Of a stretch of DNA of 64,000 nucleotides, positions 18,154 through 25,930 are shown piece after piece. The notes below the pieces were generated by a model. It had not been told where the DNA came from. It ran no database searches and saw only the letters and a program-made list of their open reading frames with translations. The stretch covers positions 88,986-152,985 of the forward strand of contig NZ_JALGQE010000012.1 of assembly GCF_022810405.1 (NCBI RefSeq), given 5' to 3'. Within the stretch, counting starts at the first letter, position 1. Every line of letters starts with the position of its first letter. A program made the position numbers and the translations under genes. The DNA comes from Rhodococcus sp. ARC_M5. Its GTDB lineage: Bacteria; Actinomycetota; Actinomycetes; Mycobacteriales; Mycobacteriaceae.

Positions 18154-18573
18154 ATGGTGCGAACGGTGTGGTGGGCGTTGGCCGTTACCGCGGTGGCCTT
18201 CACTGCGTGGAACGCGGCGTCGTTGACCATGTTCGACGTATCGATGGCGTGCTCCAAGATCGGCGAGAGCAGTTCCTATCAGTGCAGCGACCGTGCCGTC
18301 GATGTGCTGGGGGTATGGCCCCTGATTGGCGTAGGGCTGTTCCTCGCCACGCCACCTGCAATGGCAGCGATAGCACTGCACAAGCGGTTCTCCTGGATCG
18401 CCGTCGCCGCCCTCGTTGTTCTGTTCATGGCCGGGATCGCGTTCGTGACCCACGACTCCTACTCGAGCTTGCTCGTCTTTGCTCTTCCTATGGCGATCAT
18501 CGGATCGATAGCCGCCGCGTTCCAGCGAAGCGTTCCACGCTGTGGACGCCGGAATGAGCTCCTGGCGCAGTGA
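18154..18573 (+). CDS. four-helix membrane protein of unknown function
   Basis: 139 residues. Hydrophobic segments: VWWALAVTAVAFTAWNAASL, VWPLIGVGLFLATPPAMAAI, FSWIAVAALVVLFMAGIAFV and LLVFALPMAIIGSIAAAF. A cysteine pair sits in the first extracellular-type loop (MACSKIGESSSYQCSD) and could form a disulfide. The C-terminal tail is short and basic. The family is not recognised. It begins with ATG at 18154 and is followed by a 159-bp spacer before the phosphoesterase start, so co-transcription is possible but not shown. Confidence 0.65.
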   Translation: MVRTVWWALAVTAVAFTAWNAASLTMFDVSMACSKIGESSSYQCSDRAVDVLGVWPLIGVGLFLATPPAMAAIALHKRFSWIAVAALVVLFMAGIAFVTHDSYSSLLVFALPMAIIGSIAAAFQRSVPRCGRRNELLAQ

Positions 18574-18732
18574 CCCAGTGATGACATCAACCCGCTGCCA
18601 CAGCGGAATCTCGCGGCGCGGTCGCATCTCGATCGCGCGAAAGTGATAGCCGTTCGGAGACACCGTCGGTGCGAGGCTCTCGCCGGGAGCCCTTGTGTTG
18701 CAGTCCTATGTCCACGCTGCGATCCTGTGGAC

Positions 18733-19509
18733 GTGCGAGTAGCTCTCATAGCCGATATTCACGGCAACATCGCGGCGCTCGACGCCGTTCTCGACGACAT
18801 CGAACAGCAGAGCGTGCACTCGGTGGTGAACCTCGGCGATCTGCTGTCCGGCGGACTGCATCCCCGTCGGACTGCGGACCGGCTGATGGCGCTGGACTTC
18901 CCTACTATCGCCGGCAACCACGATCGCTATCTGCTCGAGCAGGACCCCGAGTCCATGGGTAGTTGGGATCGGCACGCTCACGATCGACTCGACGACGAGC
19001 ATCGACAGTGGCTGGACTCGCTGCCCTTCTCACTCGAACTGGGCCACGGAATCCTGGCAGTGCACGGAACTCCCAGCGACGATCAGCAATATTTCCTGCA
19101 CTCGGTGGACGCCAACGGCTCGCGCGAGGCAACCGAGGCCGAAATCCTCCAACGAGCAGCAGGTTTCACGGACCGATCCGTCATCGCCTGCGGGCATACC
19201 CACCTACAGCGACAGTGGACTCTCCCCAGCGGCACACTCGTGGTCAACCCGGGCAGCGTCGGCACCCCCGCGTACGACGACGATCAGCCCTACCCGCACG
19301 TCATGGAATCCGGGTCGCCGCATGCGCGTTACGCCGTACTCGACGATCACGACGTGGGCAGCTGGACTTCGTCTTTCGAGCTGGTCGAGTACGACCACGT
19401 CGGTGCCGCCGCCGACGCCCGCGCACACGGCATGAACAACATCGGCCGATGCTCTTCTCACCGGTTTCGTCGGTCCTACGCCCCGATAGCCGTCACACTG
19501 AGCGCGTGA
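18733..19509 (+). CDS. calcineurin-like metallophosphoesterase
   Basis: 258 residues from a GTG at 18733, chosen because VRVALIADIHGNIAALDAVL starts the fold directly; the frame is open 30 codons further upstream but that part (cysteine- and arginine-rich) is not protein-like. All metal-binding motifs are present: DIHGN near residue 8, NLGDLL near 38, AGNHDRY near 64 and ACGHTHLQ near 155, with NPGSVGTP following as in the MJ0936/YfcE group. Members are phosphodiesterases or phosphatases of mixed substrate. The stop codon overlaps the GTG start of the next gene by 4 bp (GTGA), so the two are translationally coupled. Confidence 0.88.
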   Translation: MRVALIADIHGNIAALDAVLDDIEQQSVHSVVNLGDLLSGGLHPRRTADRLMALDFPTIAGNHDRYLLEQDPESMGSWDRHAHDRLDDEHRQWLDSLPFSLELGHGILAVHGTPSDDQQYFLHSVDANGSREATEAEILQRAAGFTDRSVIACGHTHLQRQWTLPSGTLVVNPGSVGTPAYDDDQPYPHVMESGSPHARYAVLDDHDVGSWTSSFELVEYDHVGAAADARAHGMNNIGRCSSHRFRRSYAPIAVTLSA

Positions 19510-20672
19510 AGATCACCGACGCTCAGCGGCGACACCGGCTCGTCGCGCAGCACTTCGCCCGCGCCTCGACCACCGAAGCGGTGGTGTCGTCACTGCTCGC
19601 ATTGCATGCCACCGACCCGGCGACGGTGTACCTCTCGGTGTTGGCACGTGCTCGATCGCTGGGACTGTCCGATGTTCGTGATGCGATGTACGAACGCCGG
19701 AGCCTGGTCCGCCTGATGGCGATGCGGCGCACGATGTTCGTCGTCGCACACGAGGACGTCCCGATGATTCATGCCGCCGCAAGTCTCGGGGTTGCGCGCA
19801 CGATGCGGGCACGCTTGGTCAAACAAGTCTCGACGCTGCCCACCGAGCCGATCATCGACAACGTCGAATCCTGGCTTGCCGCAACGGAAAAAGAGACCGA
19901 GGGCGCGCTGCGTGCGATGGGAACTGCGACCGGAGCGGAGCTGTCCGCTGCAGTTCCCGGACTGAAGACGGCGTATCTGCCGACCACCGACAAGGTGTAC
20001 GACGTCAAGCGATACGTCACTTCCGAGGTATTGGTGATGATGGCCGCCGAGGGCAGATTGGTGCGCGTCGAACCTCGGGGCGCGTGGACTTCTCGACGCC
20101 ACGCGTGGGCACCGATCGACCACTGGTGGCCGGACGGGATTGCCCTCCTGGACGAGACCGAGGCCAGGGCGGACCTGGCTCGACGCTGGCTGGAGGTGTT
20201 CGGACCAGCAACCCTGGACGACCTGCAGTGGTGGACGGGTTGGAACAAGACACAGACTCGCGGCGCGGTCTCGGGCCTCGACACCGTGGCCGTCGAACTC
20301 ACCGAAGGCGACGGAATCATGTTGCCCGGCAAAACCTTCGACAAGCCCGCCGGCACCAGTGTCATGCTGCTGCCGGCACTCGATCCCACGCCGATGGGCT
20401 GGAAACACCGAACCTGGTATCTCGGTGAACACAAGGCACCACTGTTCGACACCTTCGGCAACATCGGCCCGACCATCTGGTCCGACGGTCGCATCGTCGG
20501 CGGTTGGGCTGTCACCGGCTCCGGCGAGGTGGCCACCGAATTGCTCGAAGACGTCGGCTCGACGGTGTCGAAAGCCGTTGCAGCGGAGGCCGAACGTCTC
20601 ACCACCCTGCTCGACGGTACCGCGGTGGTCCCGTCGTTCCCGACGCCGTTGGAGAAGAAGTTGAGAAACTGA
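19506..20672 (+). CDS. AlkZ-like winged-helix DNA-binding protein (HTH_42)
   Basis: 388 residues from the GTG at 19506, which overlaps the upstream stop. The open frame extends 181 codons further upstream, but that part is read antisense-like through the phosphoesterase gene and is rejected. The N-terminus (RRHRLVAQHF...SSLLALHATDPATVYLSVLARA) and later WWPDGIALLDETE, FGPATLDDLQWWTGW and GRIVGGWAV segments match the HTH_42 family that includes the DNA glycosylases AlkZ and YcaQ. At the place where AlkZ proteins have a catalytic Gln-x-Gln, this protein reads His-Ala-Thr, so glycosylase activity is uncertain. Coupling to a phosphoesterase suggests a nucleic-acid repair role, by inference. Confidence 0.85.
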   Translation: MKITDAQRRHRLVAQHFARASTTEAVVSSLLALHATDPATVYLSVLARARSLGLSDVRDAMYERRSLVRLMAMRRTMFVVAHEDVPMIHAAASLGVARTMRARLVKQVSTLPTEPIIDNVESWLAATEKETEGALRAMGTATGAELSAAVPGLKTAYLPTTDKVYDVKRYVTSEVLVMMAAEGRLVRVEPRGAWTSRRHAWAPIDHWWPDGIALLDETEARADLARRWLEVFGPATLDDLQWWTGWNKTQTRGAVSGLDTVAVELTEGDGIMLPGKTFDKPAGTSVMLLPALDPTPMGWKHRTWYLGEHKAPLFDTFGNIGPTIWSDGRIVGGWAVTGSGEVATELLEDVGSTVSKAVAAEAERLTTLLDGTAVVPSFPTPLEKKLRN

Positions 20673-20742
20673 TCATTCACGAACCAGGTGATGCTGAGGC
20701 TCGACAAGGCCTGAGCCCAAAGGTCAGGTAAAGTCACAAACT

Positions 20743-21699
20743 ATGCCGAACGGTCTTGTTTCCGTCATCATTGCCGTACACAATGGGTTGCCCCATCTGG
20801 ACTGGCAGCTCCAAGCTCTCGCCGCCCAGGACTACAAAGGCGAGTTCGAGGTGATCGTGAGCGACAACGGCTCCAGCGACGGCACTCGTGGATACCTCGA
20901 AGCCTTGACTCCTTCCTTCCCCTTCCGCTGGGTCGACTCATCTGGCATCCGGGGTGCGGCTCATGCACGAAACGTCGGCATCGACGCCGCTCGCGGCGAT
21001 CTCTTGGCAGTCCTCGATCACGACGACGTTGCCGATCCCCATTGGTTGAGCGCGATTACTCATGCGGCCGAGAAGTTCGATGCAGTAGGCGGGTCGATCG
21101 AATTGACCACGCTGAATTCGACCGAGGTGGCGACGTGGCGTCGGATGCCGCCTCCAGAGAAGCGCTTCGAGACCTTCTACCTTCCCTACGCACAGGGGAA
21201 CAACTTTGCCCTATGGCGCACGGTGGTGAACAAGATCGGATATTACGACGAGGAGTTGATCGGCGGGGGCGAGGACGTGGACTACTCCTGGCGGATACAG
21301 GAGGCCGGTCTGACGTTGGGACACGTGCCTGATGCAGTTGTGGCGTATCGGCTACGTCCCACGATGCACGCCTCATTCCGGCAAGGAATAAATTACGGCA
21401 GAACGTCTTGCCAAGTCGTTCGTAAGCACGAACACATGGGTTGCCCAAACCCATCTTGTTTGACGCAGATTCCGGCAATACTGGCCACGATCTTCTTCCT
21501 CGCGATCCTTCGAAATCCCTGGCTACCGAATCTGCTCAGCCCACAACCCCGTGGATTGTGGGCTCATAACATCGGCCTGCAGTGGGGCGCCCTATCGACA
21601 CGCGTTCGATTCTTGCTGCAACCGAAGGACGCCGTTGGCTCCGAATACAGCACTTCGAGGCAAATCCGTCTTTCTCCGACTCGGAACAGGTCGTCATGA
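20743..21699 (+). CDS. GT2-family glycosyltransferase in a surface-polysaccharide cassette
   Basis: 318 residues. GT-A motifs match its paralogue at 9080: LVSVIIAVHNG, FEVIVSDNGSSDG, VLDHDDVADPHW (DxD-type site) and GGGEDVDYSWRIQEAGL. A hydrophobic segment (ILATIFFLAILRNPWLP) near residue 250 could be a membrane anchor and is absent from the 9080 protein. The stop codon overlaps the ATG of the pyruvyltransferase gene (ATGA), so the products are made together. The DNA becomes visibly AT-richer from about 21400. The likely role is adding a sugar to an exported polysaccharide that the next enzyme pyruvylates; the substrate is inferred from context only. Confidence 0.9.
   Translation: MPNGLVSVIIAVHNGLPHLDWQLQALAAQDYKGEFEVIVSDNGSSDGTRGYLEALTPSFPFRWVDSSGIRGAAHARNVGIDAARGDLLAVLDHDDVADPHWLSAITHAAEKFDAVGGSIELTTLNSTEVATWRRMPPPEKRFETFYLPYAQGNNFALWRTVVNKIGYYDEELIGGGEDVDYSWRIQEAGLTLGHVPDAVVAYRLRPTMHASFRQGINYGRTSCQVVRKHEHMGCPNPSCLTQIPAILATIFFLAILRNPWLPNLLSPQPRGLWAHNIGLQWGALSTRVRFLLQPKDAVGSEYSTSRQIRLSPTRNRSS
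21436..21454 (+). other. hairpin inside the second GT2 coding sequence
   Basis: ATGGGTT (21436-21442), a 5-nt GCCCA loop and AACCCAT (21448-21454) form a 7-bp stem in codons for HMGCPNPS. It sits at the equivalent place to the 12-bp hairpin in the 9080 paralogue, although the two sequences differ. Confidence 0.5.
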
Positions 21700-22709
21700 C
21701 ACAGCACGCCCTCAACTCGATCCGCGACGACACACGTGCAGTTCTTCACAACCATATCCACACCGGCGATCGCATCGCGTTATTGGATTTCCCAATCCAT
21801 GAAAATGCTGGCGACTCTCTCATATATGCAGGTGAGCGGCGCTATTTCGGTGATCTGCAGGTGCGAGTCGATTACTTGTCGGATATCTTTGCGCACAGCG
21901 ACAAGATGCTCCGCAAAAGAATCGGCGACCGAACGATTTTCCTACACGGAGGGGGAAATTTCGGCGATCGCTGGCCCCTCCATCAAGAATTCCGTGAACG
22001 TATAGTCTCGCGGTTCACAGCCAATCGGATAGTCGCTCTACCTCAGGGAATCGACTACGCACGGTCGGACGCACTGAAGGCCACCGCCGAGGTCTACGGA
22101 CAACACCCTGATCTGACGTTGCTGCTACGTGAACGTCGTTCGTACGAAATCGCCCTCTCTGCATTCCCCGAGAATCGAATCGAGTACTGCCCAGACCTCG
22201 CCTTCGGAGCATCTATCGCGCGCAGTCCTTCTGGCTCGAAAGTTGACGTGGTGAAACTTTTCAGAGAGGACTCCGAACGACTGGACCACGGGTCGGTCCA
22301 CCTCGAGCACTCGTCGGCGAAATTCGACTGGGGCCAGCAGAGAATGGTTTCGGTTCGCTCCCATGCGATTACCTTGCCCACCAGGATTGTGTCCAACTTT
22401 CCGAAGTCCACGAAAATCCTCTACCCTGCCCTCGTCCAGTCCTACGGCCGACTGATCAGACTCAATCTTTCAGTTGCACAACGCATTCTCAACTTCGGAT
22501 CGGTAGTGCTGACCGACCGCCTTCATGCTGCTGTTCTGGCAGCGATGATGGGAAAGCAGGTAGTTGCGATGGACAACGCCAACCAAAAAGTCTCCGGAAT
22601 TTATGACGCATATCTGCACCGGTTCGATAACGTACGCTTCGCGTCGAATGTCGATGAGGCCGCTCAACTGGTTTCGGACGCGGTGGCTCGCGCCGAGTCG
22701 ATGCGATAG
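21696..22709 (+). CDS. polysaccharide pyruvyl transferase family protein
   Basis: 337 residues from the ATG at 21696, which overlaps the GT2 stop by 4 bp; the upstream extension in the same frame is a shadow of the GT2 gene. Family signatures are HENAGDSLIYAGERRYF at the N-terminus, TIFLHGGGNFGDRWPLHQEFRE, RIVALPQGIDY, and the C-terminal VVLTDRLHAAVLAAMMGKQVVAMDN. These proteins transfer a pyruvate ketal from phosphoenolpyruvate onto a sugar in an exported polysaccharide. The gene is AT-richer than its neighbours (28 G+C among the 60 bases at 21781-21840, against 42 of 60 at 20101-20160), which suggests acquisition by transfer. It would act in the cytosol before export; no flippase or polymerase gene is nearby. 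Confidence 0.9.
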   Translation: MTQHALNSIRDDTRAVLHNHIHTGDRIALLDFPIHENAGDSLIYAGERRYFGDLQVRVDYLSDIFAHSDKMLRKRIGDRTIFLHGGGNFGDRWPLHQEFRERIVSRFTANRIVALPQGIDYARSDALKATAEVYGQHPDLTLLLRERRSYEIALSAFPENRIEYCPDLAFGASIARSPSGSKVDVVKLFREDSERLDHGSVHLEHSSAKFDWGQQRMVSVRSHAITLPTRIVSNFPKSTKILYPALVQSYGRLIRLNLSVAQRILNFGSVVLTDRLHAAVLAAMMGKQVVAMDNANQKVSGIYDAYLHRFDNVRFASNVDEAAQLVSDAVARAESMR

Positions 22710-22775
22710 CGCTGCTGTGATGGAACAGTCACAACCTGCACACATCGCCTCATCCCGCCACCGTGAGGTCGGTAT

Positions 22776-23393
22776 TCAGAGACGGTAGCGTCCCTCGGCC
22801 CAGGCACGGGCTGCCGGCGGGGTCACCTCGTCGACAGGTTCACCGTCGCGGAAGTACTGCGTGTGCAGAATTCGACCTGAGTCGACGGCTTCCCGCCAGG
22901 CCTGAGTCGGGCCTTCGCCGAACCAGAGCCACGGCGTGATGTCGTCCATGATGACTACCGTGTCTGCAGTAGCGAGCGCACGCAGATCGTCGAGGTCTGC
23001 GCGGGCACCCTCCACCGAATGGTCACCGTCGACGAAGATGACGTCGAATCGCACGTCCGGGTGTTCCTTCGCATAGGCCGCGATGGTGGTGTGCGAGTCA
23101 CCCGGAATCAAGGTGTGGCGGCCCGGAAAGTGTTCGTCGATATGGGCTTTCGCAGCGGCACTGTATTCATACGCGGCCAAGTCGAAGGACACGACAGTCA
23201 CGTCGGGAGACGCTTCCAGGAACGCCCAACTCGAGAAGCCGGCATTGAACCCGACCTCGCAGATCAGCTCGGTACTCGGCCGGGCCGCAAGCGAGGACAG
23301 ATACGTCTGCTCCGCCTCATCGGCTCCACGCTCGAAAGGTTCTCCAGCAGTGGCCGTTCGATGCACCAATGCTTCGAGTTCCTGCAGACCCAT
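22776..23393 (-). CDS. class I SAM-dependent methyltransferase
   Basis: 205 residues. The SAM-binding Rossmann motif reads ELICEVGFNAGFSSWAFLEA (motif I, Glu-Val-Gly-Phe-Asn) near residue 43, followed by VVSFDLAAYEY (acidic residue for ribose) and DVIFVDGDHSVEGARADLD (motif with the DGDH pair). This is the Methyltransf_24 pattern, common in O-methyltransferases. The Trp-rich end (WLWFGEGPTQAWRE) may form the acceptor pocket. It is convergent with the pyruvyltransferase gene. A role in modifying the same surface glycan is possible but not shown; many such genes methylate small molecules. Confidence 0.87.
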   Translation of the reverse strand: MGLQELEALVHRTATAGEPFERGADEAEQTYLSSLAARPSTELICEVGFNAGFSSWAFLEASPDVTVVSFDLAAYEYSAAAKAHIDEHFPGRHTLIPGDSHTTIAAYAKEHPDVRFDVIFVDGDHSVEGARADLDDLRALATADTVVIMDDITPWLWFGEGPTQAWREAVDSGRILHTQYFRDGEPVDEVTPPAARAWAEGRYRL

Positions 23394-23469
23394 CTACGTT
23401 CTCCTATCGTCTGATCGGAGCGTAGCCGAGATCGCATCCGGGCACTGACGACCACGCTCACAGGTGAAG

Positions 23470-23733
23470 CTACCGATAGACGTCCCGACGGTGAGCAATT
23501 GCGACCACTCGCACCACAACTCGGTCTTCGTAGATTTGGTACACGACGCGAAACTCACCGCGGCGGGCCGAGAACTTACCTCCCAGTCGATCTCTCAGTG
23601 GCTTGCCTACTTGATACGGATTCTCCGCCAGCGGGCCACGGATGAACTCCCAGCAGGCGACGGCGATCGATTCGGGTAGCTGGTCGGTGAGCGCCGTGCG
23701 AGCCGCGGCGGTCAGTTCGATCGCATAGCTCAC
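23470..23733 (-). CDS. RelE/ParE-superfamily toxin
   Basis: 87 residues. The fold signature is YAIELTAAARTALTDQLPE..., then GKPLRDRLGGKFSARRGEFRVVYQIYEDRVVVRVVAIAHRRDVY. The GxxSARRGEFRVVYQI core and the C-terminal IAHRRDVY are those of RelE ribosome-dependent mRNA interferases. The catalytic-type basic residues (RR, R, HRR) are kept. Its start overlaps the antitoxin stop by 4 bp (23730-23733), the usual operon form in which the antitoxin is made first. The pair resembles RelBE (Rv1247c/Rv1246c) of M. tuberculosis. Confidence 0.92.
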   Translation of the reverse strand: MSYAIELTAAARTALTDQLPESIAVACWEFIRGPLAENPYQVGKPLRDRLGGKFSARRGEFRVVYQIYEDRVVVRVVAIAHRRDVYR

Positions 23734-24014
23734 TTCGGAAGCCGACCACGCTCACGCATCTCGGCAGTGACGTCGTCGAGGGAGTAGACCTCGCCTCGAT
23801 CCTCCGCCGCCTCGGCGTCCCTGATTTCTGCCATCAACGACTGATCACCGAGGATTTCGAGCGTCTCCATGATCGAGTCGTAGTCGTCCGCGCTGAGCAG
23901 GACCACCGCACGACGACCCTGCCGGGTGACCTCGATGCGCTGATGAGTACGGACGGCTTCATCTACGAGTTTCGACAGGTTCGCCCGAACTTCGGCAAGC
24001 GGCAGGGTCGTCAT
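23730..24014 (-). CDS. Phd/YefM (RelB-type) antitoxin
   Basis: 94 residues from the ATG at 24014; the frame is open upstream but the N-terminal extension is not protein-like. It starts MTTLPLAEVRANLSKLVDEA, the beta-strand/helix of the Phd/YefM DNA-binding domain, followed by IEVTRQGRRAVVLLSADDYDSIMETLEIL. This part strongly resembles Rv1247c (RelB). The C-terminal acidic tail (AEAAEDRGEVYSLDD) is the expected toxin-wrapping segment. It likely represses its own operon through the N-terminal domain. It overlaps the toxin gene by 4 bp. Confidence 0.92.
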   Translation of the reverse strand: MTTLPLAEVRANLSKLVDEAVRTHQRIEVTRQGRRAVVLLSADDYDSIMETLEILGDQSLMAEIRDAEAAEDRGEVYSLDDVTAEMRERGRLPK

Positions 24015-24132
24015 GTACAGAATTCTAGCGCGAATGGCCATGCACGCCGCGGTCCTGCTGGAGCTTCCGTCCTGGCGGTAGTTTCTTCGAGCCTCGTTGT
24101 CCCGCCGGGACCTATGGTCGACCGAACGCGTT

Positions 24133-24486
24133 TCAGTCGACCACCGAACGGACAATCCCGGCGATACGCTGCGCAGTCGCCTCGTCCACGGTCTCGAAAA
24201 ACCATGCCGCCGGCATCAACTCCCCGTCAACGCCACCGGCAGCGCGGAAGGCCGCCTTCTCGGTGATGGCCAGATTCAATCGATCGTCGTTGCGCAGCGT
24301 CACAAGCGCCGGCGTGCTCGCCGACGTCGCATAGGCGGGCATTCCGTACCAGATCCTCGGCTTCAACATGGGGGCGGCGGACACGATGATCTCGTGCACC
24401 TGCTTCATGACCGAACGCCGCGGTTCGTCCATCTTCGAGATCTTCTCGATCACCTGAGCCAGGTTCTTTTCGTCCTTCGACGACAT
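24133..24486 (-). CDS. DUF1801 / YdhG-like protein
   Basis: 117 residues from the ATG at 24486, which has an AAAGGA element 6 nt upstream; the longer 59-residue extension is not protein-like. Family features are VMKQVHEIIVSAAPMLKPRIWYGMPAYA and LNLAITEKAAFRAAGGVDGELMPAAWFFETVDEA. The WYGMPAY segment is the hallmark of the YdhG/DUF1801 fold (SCP-like group with no known activity). It is not coupled to the TA pair: 118 bp separate it from the antitoxin start on the same strand. No function is assigned. Confidence 0.82.
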   Translation of the reverse strand: MSSKDEKNLAQVIEKISKMDEPRRSVMKQVHEIIVSAAPMLKPRIWYGMPAYATSASTPALVTLRNDDRLNLAITEKAAFRAAGGVDGELMPAAWFFETVDEATAQRIAGIVRSVVD

Positions 24487-24708
24487 GTCATGTCCTTTCG
24501 TCAACCGATGTCGAGCATCGGCGGAATGAAGATGGCGCATTTCTGCGCCGCACCCCATCCGGACATGTCCTGAGCTGGTCAGGCCTCTCCTCGATGATTC
24601 ACGTGGTTGCCACGTGGAAGCGCAGTCGGTGGCGCCTACCACCGCGGTAAGAATAACTGACACTCGGTCGTACTGCGCCTCGGATTCTGCACATTCGTCG
24701 ATCAGACG

Positions 24709-25704
24709 TCACGGCTCGAGCCCCGCGGCCAGCGTCGGCCAGCTCTTCGCAAGCTGGTCCGCCCAGTACGGCCACGAATGCGTACCCGGGCTGCCCAGAT
24801 CGAACGTGGCCGGGATGTTCAGCTCGACGAGCCTGTCGCGCAACAGTCGTGTGCAGAAGTCGGTGCCTACTTCGATCGCCCCGCCGATCACCAGCGTGTC
24901 GAGGTCTTCGAGCGTCTCGTACCGCTCGTGCGGACCGGGGAGGCCGCTGGCAGAAAAGAGGTAGATGGACATTCCGCGCAGCGCTTCCGCGTTCACCAGT
25001 AGGTCGTGTGCGGCCCAGCCCGCGTTGAAGGGCCCACCGAGCATGTTGTTCGCGTTGCCGCCGTACCCGGCGACGATGCTTCTCATGACGGTTTGCCCGA
25101 GTATGCCCTCGGACAGAAAGCACCCGCTGTACGCCGCGACGGCCGAGTACTTGTCCGGATTCCGGGCGGCCAGCATCATCGCCGACTGAGCGCCCATCGA
25201 CAGGCCAGCCACACCGTCACTGCCGTTGCCCTCGAACTCCGCGTCGATCAACGGCGGAAGCTCCTGCGTCAGGAAGGTTTCGAAGCGGTAGCGGCCGAGG
25301 CGGGGGTCGTCGTTCTCCCAGTCGGTGTAGAAGCTCGCTGGACCGGCAAGCGGGAGAACCACGTTGACGTTCTTGTCACGGAAGAACTCCGCCGCGTTGC
25401 CCTTGCGAAGCCAGATGCTGCTCGACGGTTCGTTCTCACCGGATCCGCTGAGCATGTACAGCGTCGGGCGCGGGCCTTTACGTTCCGCGGGGGTGAGAAC
25501 CTGCACCTCGATGGTCCGATCCATGCTCGGCGAGTACACCGACAGCCACGTCAGCGTCGGGCCGGTATCGATTCGGTTCTCGATCCGCGCCGGCTGGCTC
25601 GGTGCAGGACTTTCGGTGTCGATGTCTTGAGCAGCGGCGGGCACGCCCGCTACGACGGTGAGCAGAACTGCGATCATCACCAGAACCGGCCGCACGCCGA
25701 ACAT
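24709..25704 (-). CDS. mycolyltransferase / antigen-85-type esterase
   Basis: 331 residues. Signal peptide MFGVRPVLVMIAVLLTVV with a cleavage site near AAAQD, then a Ser/Pro/Thr-rich spacer before the catalytic domain. Shared with the gene at 9954 are LSVYSPSMDRTIEVQVL, YMLSGSGENEPSSS, FYTDWENDDPRLGRYRFETFLTQELPP and the nucleophile AGLSMGAQSAMML. The later GTHSWPYWADQL carries the catalytic His. This is a corynebacterial-style exported mycolyltransferase moving mycolates among trehalose and arabinogalactan acceptors. The 226-bp AT-rich spacer upstream (25705-25930) probably holds its promoter; nothing more definite was seen there. Confidence 0.93.
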   Translation of the reverse strand: MFGVRPVLVMIAVLLTVVAGVPAAAQDIDTESPAPSQPARIENRIDTGPTLTWLSVYSPSMDRTIEVQVLTPAERKGPRPTLYMLSGSGENEPSSSIWLRKGNAAEFFRDKNVNVVLPLAGPASFYTDWENDDPRLGRYRFETFLTQELPPLIDAEFEGNGSDGVAGLSMGAQSAMMLAARNPDKYSAVAAYSGCFLSEGILGQTVMRSIVAGYGGNANNMLGGPFNAGWAAHDLLVNAEALRGMSIYLFSASGLPGPHERYETLEDLDTLVIGGAIEVGTDFCTRLLRDRLVELNIPATFDLGSPGTHSWPYWADQLAKSWPTLAAGLEP

Positions 25705-25930
25705 AGAACCCCCACTGCCCGCGGCGCTCTGCGACCGCTGTTGTCGAGGCAGTCTTGCACGGAGGAAGGGCGAAAATCGGACAAACCGTCGGCATTTTGT
25801 GAAAAATCCGGGATTCGGATTGTTTTATGCCGCACGATTGGAGTAGTTCAGCACCTACCGAGGCCGCGAGCTGCCAGTGGGCGGCCCACAAGCGACATGC
25901 CCGGGTGACCTACTGACGTCGCGGGTCAGG

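Noticed and set aside
18963..20672. A 569-codon open frame as one protein
   Set aside because: The first 181 codons read through the phosphoesterase gene in another frame; the AlkZ-like protein starts at 19506 with a GTGA overlap.
22713..22730. TGTGA-N8-TCACA downstream of the pyruvyltransferase gene as a CRP site
   Set aside because: The spacer is eight instead of six bases, and it lies between convergent gene ends, so a weak hairpin is the simpler reading.
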